Below, in pieces: positions 6,445-12,352 of a stretch of DNA of 33,139 nucleotides (position 1 is its first letter; every line of letters starts with the position of its first letter). The position numbers were made by a program, and so were the translations under genes. Source of the DNA: a virus; the IMG/VR virus record IMGVR_UViG_3300032117_000098, positions 1-33,139 of that record. The stretch is one strand, 5' to 3'. Under the pieces are notes generated by a model. That model ran no database searches, was not told the origin of the DNA, and worked only from the letters and a program-made list of their open reading frames with translations.

Positions 6445-6798
6445 ATGAAAGATTCAGAAAAAATTCCAGCACAAAAAGGACCAGGCCGTGGTGGTGCAAG
6501 ACCCGGAGCCGGCAGACCCAAAGGCACAGTGGATCGTGTGACCATAGAAGGACTGTTACAAGCAGTTCAAACACGTGCCAATGGCAGACCTTATGTAGAA
6601 TTGTTGGCCGAAGACTTTATTGAAGCACGTAACACGGATCGACAATTAGCTGCCAAGTATCACAATCTCATATTAAACAAAGTGGCAGCAACATTGAATC
6701 AAGTTGAAGTAAAAGATTCTGCTGACACAGTAGAAGCTAAACAACAGGCCTTTATAGAAGCAGTGGCCAGATTGACTGGTGATAGTTCGACTAAATAA
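6445..6798 (+). CDS. Probable terminase small subunit or DNA-binding protein, 117 aa
   Basis: The start at 6445 lies after the terminator, so a longer N-terminus reading through the terminator is rejected. The N-terminus carries an AT-hook-like basic Gly/Arg stretch (GPGRGGARPGAGRPKG), a signature seen on many small terminases and other phage DNA-binding proteins. It is followed by predicted helices (RVTIEGLLQAVQ, VELLAEDFIEARN, LILNKVAATLNQ) suited to a helix-turn-helix and oligomerisation core. Being first in the packaging operon, several kilobases before the large terminase, it is the best small-terminase candidate. It could instead be a transcription factor. Confidence 0.55.
   Translation: MKDSEKIPAQKGPGRGGARPGAGRPKGTVDRVTIEGLLQAVQTRANGRPYVELLAEDFIEARNTDRQLAAKYHNLILNKVAATLNQVEVKDSADTVEAKQQAFIEAVARLTGDSSTK
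6790..6797 (+). promoter_or_regulatory. T4/cyanophage-late-like promoter ACTAAATA
   Basis: The motif overlaps the stop codon of the preceding gene (ACT AAA TAA) and lies 21 bp before the ATG at 6819. AAGGAC at 6808-6813 is the ribosome-binding sequence. Confidence 0.4.
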
Positions 6799-6818
6799 AC
6801 AACAACAAGGACAACGAG

Positions 6819-7088
6819 ATGCCTCTAATTAAATCTACCAGCCCTAAAGCCTTTGGTGAAAATGTTCGGACCGAAATGGCAGCTGGACGACCACAAAAAC
6901 AAGCAGTGGCCATTGCCTATAGCGAACGACACACAGCTGAGGCTAAAAAATCTGTTCCACATCACAGCAGTCACATTGAAGAACTTGGCAGTGCCTATGA
7001 ACAATCAGTTAGTTCAGGTCAGAAGCCGGACTTTCATCCCGCTGTTCGTATGAGTCGTATGAGTAAGGAAAGTTACAACGATGAGTAA
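6819..7088 (+). CDS. Small conserved phage protein (MPLIKS...AVAIAYS type), 89 aa
   Basis: The N-terminal 40 residues (MPLIKSTSPKAFGENVRTEM, then AAGRPQKQAVAIAYSERH) match a very widespread short phage protein pattern of basic N-terminus, Lys/Gln helix and AIAYS. It is often found among virion genes and has no assigned function. A His/Ser-rich second half contains SVPHHSSHIEELGSAYEQ. It overlaps the next gene by 8 bases and is part of a run of six small genes before the packaging motor. A small capsid-associated or assembly role is inferred from context only. Confidence 0.65.
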   Translation: MPLIKSTSPKAFGENVRTEMAAGRPQKQAVAIAYSERHTAEAKKSVPHHSSHIEELGSAYEQSVSSGQKPDFHPAVRMSRMSKESYNDE

Positions 7089-7338
7089 AATGAAAGAAAC
7101 CCGTCAGAGTCGTGCAGGTGAATCTGAAGAAAGACCCGACCTGCGTGACACTCAAAAACAACGTGATCGCGAAGTTGCAGAACTACGTGAACCTCGTGAA
7201 GTAGCAGCAAAAGAACGTGAAGTTCATCCTGGCTTCTATCGTGGACCAGAGAATCAAACATTACGTGCCGGACACGGAGAACGTAAGACACACGAAGATC
7301 ATCATCCTGCTGTAAAAATGTGCAAAGGAAAATACTAA
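7081..7338 (+). CDS. Highly charged small protein, 85 aa
   Basis: The ATG at 7081 overlaps the end of the previous gene. The protein is almost entirely hydrophilic, with many Arg, Glu, Lys and His (SRAGESEERPDLRDTQKQRD, REPREVAAKEREVHPGFYRG), and is probably helical or disordered. I do not recognise it. The stop is one base before the next ATG. It may be a minor virion or scaffolding helper; nothing in the sequence proves this. Confidence 0.5.
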   Translation: MSKMKETRQSRAGESEERPDLRDTQKQRDREVAELREPREVAAKEREVHPGFYRGPENQTLRAGHGERKTHEDHHPAVKMCKGKY

Positions 7339-7339
7339 A

Positions 7340-7747
7340 ATGGCTCTGAGACCAGAAAATGAAAAGGCCCTATCTGGCCTTGCCGCAAAACCCAATCAAC
7401 GTGATCGTAATGATTACTTTGATGGTATCGATGGATCCAGTATCTCGAGAAAACACGCAGACTATGAAAATCAATTCTTAAAAGCGTCCGGTGTAAAGAA
7501 TCCTGCTGCAGAAGACCGTGCCAACTATGGATCTGGTGGTCGCGTGGGTAATCAAGCTGCACCGGCAATGACTTTCCGGGGTCAGGGTAATCCTACTGCA
7601 GAACGAACAAAACAACCACCTGCAACTGCAAAAGATTCCAAAAATAACACTACCTTAGGTGGTGCCCAGCGTGAATATCCTGCTGATCCAGATCGTATTA
7701 ATGCAGGCAACACAGGTGGCCGTAAAACAAGGACCTTTCTAAAATGA
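7340..7747 (+). CDS. Hydrophilic orphan protein, 135 aa
   Basis: The gene starts one base after the preceding stop and ends with TGA inside the next ATGA. It is rich in Asn, Gly, Arg and Lys with little hydrophobic core (for example SSISRKHADYENQFLKASGV and NYGSGGRVGNQAAPAMTFRG), so it is probably extended or disordered. No domain is recognised. Tight coupling on both sides argues that it is translated. Confidence 0.5.
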   Translation: MALRPENEKALSGLAAKPNQRDRNDYFDGIDGSSISRKHADYENQFLKASGVKNPAAEDRANYGSGGRVGNQAAPAMTFRGQGNPTAERTKQPPATAKDSKNNTTLGGAQREYPADPDRINAGNTGGRKTRTFLK

Positions 7748-8091
7748 GCATCAGTTTCCAAGTAAATGGACGCACTGTTTTAGTAGCAGCCAATACTGCG
7801 AGCCAACAGGCCAACGTGTCAATTCGGAATGGCCAGATCGGTGATTTTATGGTTGATAATACCGGTCCTAATGTGGCTATTTTAAACTTTGGTTATGCTA
7901 ACACTACTGCTGCTACAATTGCTACCACAGGAACACCTGGTAATGGTTGGGTAGTGCCAGTAGGCGAAACAAAATATATCAGCTTAAATCAAGGCCACGT
8001 ATATAATCCTGCCAACACAGTTTATGTGGCTGGCATCACATCAGCAGGCACTGCTAATGTCTATATCACTCCAGTAGTGATCCAGCCTTAA
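7744..8091 (+). CDS. Small beta-rich virion-type protein, 115 aa
   Basis: The 115 residues are almost all beta-strand-like: MSISFQVNGRTVLVAANT, then QIGDFMVDNTGPNVAILNFGY, a TWVVPVG-like stretch (GNGWVVPVGETKYISLNQ) and a terminal TANVYITPVVIQP. Short phage proteins of this shape, with fluctuating T/A/N-rich strands and a final YITP, are common near head genes and are usually thought to be surface or decoration proteins. No cysteines or membrane segments are present. It is coupled by ATGA to the preceding gene and followed 10 bases later by the next. A capsid decoration role is inference. Confidence 0.55.
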   Translation: MSISFQVNGRTVLVAANTASQQANVSIRNGQIGDFMVDNTGPNVAILNFGYANTTAATIATTGTPGNGWVVPVGETKYISLNQGHVYNPANTVYVAGITSAGTANVYITPVVIQP

Positions 8092-8101
8092 AGGAAATAA
8101 A

Positions 8102-8368
8102 ATGGCAACTAAAAAACACAGTCATCACGCAGCAATGAAGAAAGCAGCTCGGCATCACGAACAAGCAGCAATGCATCACGAAGAAGCACACAAGTGGATT
8201 CAAGAAGCTATTAAGTATCCTGGTGCATTACACGAAGAATTACACGTTAAAAAAGGTGAAAAGATTCCTGCTAAGAAATTGACAGCAGCAGCTAAGAAAC
8301 CTGGTGTAGAAGGTCGTCGTGCTCGTTTAGCTGAAACACTACGTGGATTACACAAAGGTAAAAAATAA
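8102..8368 (+). CDS. His-rich basic phage protein (PGALHEEL...IPAKKL family), 88 aa
   Basis: The N-terminus is strikingly His-rich (HSHHAAMKKAARHHEQAA, then MHHEEAHKW), which could bind divalent metal. The second half, YPGALHEELHVKKGEKIPAKKL followed by an Arg/Lys-rich tail and LRGLHKGKK, matches a short motif widespread in tailed phages (GALHxxLGVPxGxKIPxKKL then LAxTLxxL). Its function is unknown, but it is usually linked to virion genes. AAGGAA precedes the ATG. Codon choice is telling: in each His-His-Glu the second His is CAC, which avoids creating CATG. Confidence 0.7.
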   Translation: MATKKHSHHAAMKKAARHHEQAAMHHEEAHKWIQEAIKYPGALHEELHVKKGEKIPAKKLTAAAKKPGVEGRRARLAETLRGLHKGKK

Positions 8369-8369
8369 T

Positions 8370-8672
8370 ATGGCACGCAATCCAGAAAGTTATAATCCAG
8401 AAGATTCAGGTCGTCATAATGTCGATCAAGGTCCTCGTATGGGTAATACTGGCAATGCAGAAAAACGTCGTCGATTTGTAGAATCAAAGACCGATGGTGA
8501 AAAGCAAGCATTGGCAGATGAAGTGATACGTGCATTGCAGGCTCGTAATCCAGGTGATTATGTAGATCCACGTGTAGAACCATTGGATGCCAATCGTGGT
8601 CCTAAGCGTAATCCTACAGCGGATGGATCAAGACTAAGCGGTAAGTATCGCAGACCTATTACACGCGGATAA
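8370..8672 (+). CDS. Small hydrophilic orphan, 100 aa
   Basis: The ATG at 8370 begins one base after the preceding TAA. The protein is polar, with Arg, Asn and Asp throughout, one helix (EKQALADEVIRALQARNPGD) and a basic C-terminus (GSRLSGKYRRPITRG). No family is recognised. It closes the cluster of small genes before a 70-bp gap with a hairpin. Confidence 0.5.
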   Translation: MARNPESYNPEDSGRHNVDQGPRMGNTGNAEKRRRFVESKTDGEKQALADEVIRALQARNPGDYVDPRVEPLDANRGPKRNPTADGSRLSGKYRRPITRG

Positions 8673-8687
8673 GGGTATCTGCGGTAA

Positions 8688-8720
8688 TGCAGGGGCAGTC
8701 AGTCAGTCCTGTCCCCTGCA
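8688..8720 (+). other. Intergenic hairpin with GTCA tandem in loop
   Basis: An 8-bp stem TGCAGGGG (8688-8695) / CCCCTGCA (8713-8720) encloses a 17-nt loop containing GTCAGTCAGTC. There is no T tract, so it is not a standard terminator. It lies 22 bp before the ATG at 8743 and could act as an mRNA processing, stability or translational element. Confidence 0.6.
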
Positions 8721-8742
8721 GTAGTATAGAAAAGGAATAGAA

Positions 8743-9525
8743 ATGAAAAAAGAAACAACATCAAACAATCCCTGGACAGAAGATGTCTCTGCAGTCGAAC
8801 CAGACTCTGTTACAGTGGCAAAAAAATCTGTAGCGAAACTTCAACCTCACGTGGAAACAGTTCAATTTGACATTGAAGGTCTGATGACAGACTTTCCCAC
8901 TGCCAAAGAATTAGAACGTTTTGTCTATGATGAAACAGGTATAGTATTGAATCTAAAAGGTCGTGCTAATCGTTTGAAATATCAAGTGGCTATGGATGTG
9001 TTAAATGGTCTGGATATAGATCCCAAGTTCTTAGGTTCAGAAAACCCTTATGTAGATCGCACAGAAATGATTCCACAAGAGGATCTTAAACCTGTGCCTG
9101 CAAGAGATCCTGGATTGCCCAGTATGGATCAATTACAGAACTCATTCTACAGTCCTTTTATTCCGCATCCCAATGATGACTTCCGTGCTCAAGATAAAAA
9201 AGTTGGCTGTATCTTCCGCAAGTATAAGAATGGTATGGTCAGTTATGAAGTGATAGGACCCCTGGACACTGTGCCTGTAGGTGAAAAGATCGACAAGTAT
9301 GGTAGAACACGTCCTGAATATATCAAGTGGATAGATCCACGCACAGGCGAACAGATAATGGTTCGACGTGATGGCACACTGACTCCAATGGGTCGTAATC
9401 TGCGTGGCATAATGCAGAAGTTTCGTGTGAATAACAGTTCAGCTTGGGAAGTTTGGATTGATCGTGAATTCGCAGAAATTGAAGGCGGCAGCTTAAAGAA
9501 TCCTTGGGATGTAGATCCAGAATGA
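8743..9525 (+). CDS. Unknown protein upstream of the packaging genes, 260 aa
   Basis: The start at 8743 follows AAAGGAA. The N-terminal 40 residues are polar. A compact helical segment (FPTAKELERFVYDETGIVLN, then KGRANRLKYQVAMDVLNG) spans about residues 51-90. After it comes a Pro-rich linker (MIPQEDLKPVPARDPGLPSM). The C-terminal half alternates strands and turns around GRTRPEYIKWIDPRTGEQ and MVRRDGTLTPMGRNLRG. I have seen this pattern in uncultured aquatic phages but know no function. It is coupled by ATGA to the superoxide dismutase gene, and its place before the terminase suggests a packaging or head role. Confidence 0.55.
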   Translation: MKKETTSNNPWTEDVSAVEPDSVTVAKKSVAKLQPHVETVQFDIEGLMTDFPTAKELERFVYDETGIVLNLKGRANRLKYQVAMDVLNGLDIDPKFLGSENPYVDRTEMIPQEDLKPVPARDPGLPSMDQLQNSFYSPFIPHPNDDFRAQDKKVGCIFRKYKNGMVSYEVIGPLDTVPVGEKIDKYGRTRPEYIKWIDPRTGEQIMVRRDGTLTPMGRNLRGIMQKFRVNNSSAWEVWIDREFAEIEGGSLKNPWDVDPE

Positions 9526-10055
9526 AGTTTCCCAAATCAACCAATCGAAAATTAGAACAGATTCGTTTACCATATGCATTAGATGCTTTAGAACCTGTGT
9601 TAAGCAAAGAAAATATGATCTATCATTTCCAACACTTGTATGGTGGTTATGTAGATCGTTTTAATAAAAATGAAGGCGATCGTAGCTTCAATGAAGCAGG
9701 TGCTTTCCTACACGCTATCTATTACAGTCAATTTACACCGCCTGCCGCTAATACTACACAGCCCGGACCGGTGTTTAAGGCCTTAATAGAACCTTATCGT
9801 CGATTATCTGTGTTAAAAGAAGAAATGTTAGAAGAAGCTATAAAGATAGAAGGATCAGGTTGGATTTATCTGAGTCGAACAGGTCAAATCAAAACTATAC
9901 ATAATCACGAGATTCGCGATGACATAGTGCTTTTAATTGACTGGTGGGAACACGCTTGGAATCCAGATTATCAATGGCGTAAAAAAGAATATTTTGATCG
10001 CATTTGGTCACTAATGGATTGGGATCATATTGATGCTCGATTGGCTACTTTATGA
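9522..10055 (+). CDS. Fe/Mn-type superoxide dismutase homologue, 177 aa
   Basis: The start at 9522 overlaps the preceding stop (ATGA). The chain follows the FeSOD/MnSOD fold order: LPYALDALEPVLSKENMIYH (residues 16-35), FNEAGAFLHAIYYSQFTPP, EGSGWIYLSRTG, then LLIDWWEHAW and YFDRIWSLMDWDHI. All four metal ligands are present: H35, H64, D140 and H144, equivalent to H26, H73, D156 and H160 of E. coli FeSOD. Tyr43 (Y34) and Trp114 (W122) are also kept. FeSOD His30 is Leu39, and the FeSOD Gln69 position is Gly60, as in Mn enzymes. At 177 residues it is a little shorter than the usual 190-210. The reaction would be dismutation of superoxide to oxygen and peroxide, in the cytoplasm since no signal peptide is seen. 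Altered outer-sphere residues leave activity and metal preference uncertain. Confidence 0.87.
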   Translation: MKFPKSTNRKLEQIRLPYALDALEPVLSKENMIYHFQHLYGGYVDRFNKNEGDRSFNEAGAFLHAIYYSQFTPPAANTTQPGPVFKALIEPYRRLSVLKEEMLEEAIKIEGSGWIYLSRTGQIKTIHNHEIRDDIVLLIDWWEHAWNPDYQWRKKEYFDRIWSLMDWDHIDARLATL

Positions 10056-10360
10056 TAGACCTGGACAGAGAAAATCCGCGTGATCAAATGATTGATACGG
10101 CACGTCAACATCGTGAACTTCAACGTGCCGAAGAAACACGCATAATGCAAAAGGTCAATGCTGCTCACCGTGTTGCTTTTAAACAAAAGTTTCCAGGTCA
10201 AATAGAACATATATTAAGACTAATTGCTGAACGCTTGCAACAGGGCCTACGCAAGGATCAACCAGATCCAATTACAGATGAATCAGTAGATCATCTTAGT
10301 CGGGCTTTATATAACCTATATCAAATACACAATGACCTATCAGATACTACAGGGCAATAA
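10052..10360 (+). CDS. Helical orphan, 102 aa
   Basis: The ATGA overlap with the superoxide dismutase stop supports the start. The whole chain looks alpha-helical and highly charged (RQHRELQRAEETRIMQKVNA, then GQIEHILRLIAERLQQGLRK), and no conserved domain is recognised. It overlaps the following methyltransferase remnant by 29 bases. It lies between the superoxide dismutase and the large terminase; a packaging accessory role is only positional inference. Confidence 0.5.
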   Translation: MIDLDRENPRDQMIDTARQHRELQRAEETRIMQKVNAAHRVAFKQKFPGQIEHILRLIAERLQQGLRKDQPDPITDESVDHLSRALYNLYQIHNDLSDTTGQ

Positions 10361-10586
10361 TATTGATGTGCTCAAAACATTTCCCGATAATCACTTTGAT
10401 TCAATAGTTACAGATCCATTTAATGGTTCTGGATCAACTGGTTGTGCAGCAATAGAATTGGATTATGATTATATAGGCATTGAATTAGATCCTGTCTATG
10501 TAAAAATATCTAATCAAAGAATAGCAGCGTGGTATGAACATACACACACTACTACCTTTAGTCGATTATTTGAATCTGTTGTATAG
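10332..10586 (+). CDS. DNA methyltransferase remnant with internal deletion, 84 aa
   Basis: Residues 1-28 (MTYQILQGNNIDVLKTFPDN, then HFDSIVTD) are the standard start of a beta-class N6-adenine/N4-cytosine methyltransferase leading to the catalytic TDPPY motif. Residues 28-60 (DPFNGSGSTGCAAIELDYDY, then IGIELDPVY) are the SAM-binding DPFxGSGxT motif and following strand, normally 100-200 residues later. The two are fused at a shared Asp-Pro, so the catalytic PPY and the whole target-recognition region are gone. Normal homologues are roughly 220-300 residues. The frame is intact with start and stop, so the product may persist as a SAM-binding stub, or the gene may be decaying. It overlaps the previous gene by 29 bases. 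Assembly collapse at the shared motif is an alternative. Confidence 0.75.
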   Translation: MTYQILQGNNIDVLKTFPDNHFDSIVTDPFNGSGSTGCAAIELDYDYIGIELDPVYVKISNQRIAAWYEHTHTTTFSRLFESVV

Positions 10587-10596
10587 GATATGATCA

Positions 10597-12204
10597 ATGA
10601 TAGATCCTAATGTTCTTATGCGTCGTGCTGTTACTTGGGTATGTGATCAACACGATCTTAAACCTGAAAGTCTTGCTATGTTAGATCACGAAACACAGGA
10701 TCGTTTCAGAGAATTAGCCATTGCTGTATCTGAGGATATGGTCTATAATCAATTACGCTATTTCAGACCATTTGAACATCAACGACAATTTTTCGATACC
10801 AAAAACAGTATGCGACGAGGTATTCTTGCTGCTAACCGAATTGGTAAAACAGTTTCTACCTGTTATGAAACTGCTATGCATTTAACAGGTCTGTATCCAG
10901 ACTGGTGGACTGGACACAAATTCAATCATCCTATTACAGCAATGGTAGCTGGCGAAGGCTGGAGCCAGGTAGCAATGGTTTTACAAAATGAATTGTTAGG
11001 CACACAGGATGTCAAGATAACAGAACAATTAGGCACAGGTGCTATTCCTAAGTCGGCTATCATAACTGAAACTATGCGTAATGATGGTGCCAACTGTATG
11101 GGTGTAGAAATACGTCACACATCGGGTCAGAAAAGTTATCTGCTGTTTGCCAACTATACACAAGAAGTTCGACAGATGCAGGGTTTTAAATTAAACTTGG
11201 CTGTGTTTGATGAACAACCACCAGATGATTTCTTTAGTGAAATAGTAACACGAACTGCAACTACACAAGGTATTGTTATGTGTAGTTTTACACCGCTTAA
11301 AGGCCTCAATGGCTTGGTCAGTAAGTTTTGGAATCGAGAATCCGGATATGACTTTATACGTGTGGCCTGGTCCGATGTGCCAGAATATGATCCCTGGGGC
11401 GAACCTTTCCTATTGATGGAAACACGCAGACAATTAGAACGTGACTACTTGCCACACGAACGTGAAGCACGTATTGCAGGTAAGCCTGTAATGGGTAAAG
11501 GTGCTGTATTCCAATTGGCTGAATGGCCTTTATATCGCACAGCAGATTATAACTTTAAAGAAATGCCTAACATACAGCGTGTTATTGCATTAGACTTGGG
11601 TTTAGTAAATGATAGAACTGTGATCACATTAATGTATTGGGATCCTTATGAAAGCCGAGCTTATCTACATCGCCAGATCTGTGTGCAGGGCATTGAAGAA
11701 GCTGTGCCTACACAGTATATCAACCATTTATTAAGACCCGAAGTATTTGGCACACCTATAGTATTACCATCAGATGCTTCTACACCGGGTCGTTATACAA
11801 TGAGTTCAACCAGCATAAGAGAACTGTTTGAAAACTATGAACTTAATGTATATGAAAAGGCCATAATGAATCCTCCCGACAGTCAAGGTCGTGTGACCAA
11901 TCATAAAAGTTATGGCATAAACCAAATGCGTCAGATGTTGGAATTTTCTACTTTAATGGTCAATGAAAACTGTGTGGATTTTCTACGTGAAGCACAGAAC
12001 TATTATGTAGATGAACAGGGTCGTTTTAGTGATCCTGATGACTGTATAGATTCTGCACGTTATGCCCTATTGGCCTGTTTACAGGGCATAGCAGAACCTT
12101 GGGACAACCGCACACGCAGACAGCGTATGTTGGCACAGCGTGATCGTTATGTAGCACCTCGTCAACCACATTCCGAGTGGAAGAAAACATTTAATCCAGG
12201 ATAA
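10597..12204 (+). CDS. terL: Terminase large subunit (ATPase-nuclease packaging motor)
   Basis: At 535 residues it is a typical size. The N-terminal ATPase has the Walker A motif GILAANRIGKT (residues 75-85) and Walker B with catalytic Glu at LAVFDEQ (201-207). A following SFTPLKG segment resembles the coupling motif. The nuclease domain begins with ALDLGLVNDRT (D333), the first metal-binding Asp of the RNase H fold, and DDCIDSARYAL near the C-terminus supplies a late acidic residue. It binds the portal, cuts concatemers and pumps DNA into the prohead. The P22-like portal that follows fits headful packaging. A start at 10597 is consistent with the position after the methyltransferase remnant. 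Confidence 0.92.
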   Translation: MIDPNVLMRRAVTWVCDQHDLKPESLAMLDHETQDRFRELAIAVSEDMVYNQLRYFRPFEHQRQFFDTKNSMRRGILAANRIGKTVSTCYETAMHLTGLYPDWWTGHKFNHPITAMVAGEGWSQVAMVLQNELLGTQDVKITEQLGTGAIPKSAIITETMRNDGANCMGVEIRHTSGQKSYLLFANYTQEVRQMQGFKLNLAVFDEQPPDDFFSEIVTRTATTQGIVMCSFTPLKGLNGLVSKFWNRESGYDFIRVAWSDVPEYDPWGEPFLLMETRRQLERDYLPHEREARIAGKPVMGKGAVFQLAEWPLYRTADYNFKEMPNIQRVIALDLGLVNDRTVITLMYWDPYESRAYLHRQICVQGIEEAVPTQYINHLLRPEVFGTPIVLPSDASTPGRYTMSSTSIRELFENYELNVYEKAIMNPPDSQGRVTNHKSYGINQMRQMLEFSTLMVNENCVDFLREAQNYYVDEQGRFSDPDDCIDSARYALLACLQGIAEPWDNRTRRQRMLAQRDRYVAPRQPHSEWKKTFNPG

Positions 12205-12208
12205 AACA

Positions 12209-12331
12209 ATGAGCAAAGGCAGCACAAGAAGACCACAACAGATACCCGCTAAACAATATGATGAAGCTTGGGATAGGATATTCAAACCTAAAAAGCCAAC
12301 TGAACCTATACCTGCACCTAAGACTAAATAA
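12209..12331 (+). CDS. Small conserved phage protein between terminase and portal, 40 aa
   Basis: An ATG at 12209, 4 bases after the terminase stop, opens a 40-residue frame ending in TAA at 12331. The sequence (MSKGSTRRPQQIPAKQYDEA, then WDRIFKPKK) matches a short pattern seen in many tailed phages next to packaging genes: a Ser/Lys/Arg start, then Tyr/Phe-x-x-x-W-D-x-I-F. The function is unknown. Its stop lies inside the promoter-like motif for the portal operon. Confidence 0.6.
   Translation: MSKGSTRRPQQIPAKQYDEAWDRIFKPKKPTEPIPAPKTK
12323..12330 (+). promoter_or_regulatory. T4/cyanophage-late-like promoter ACTAAATA
   Basis: The motif is within a short palindrome GACTAAATAAGTC, 22 bp before the portal ATG at 12353, with ATAAGGAC as the ribosome-binding region. 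Confidence 0.5.
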
Positions 12332-12352
12332 GTCTATAAGGACAAGCCTCGA

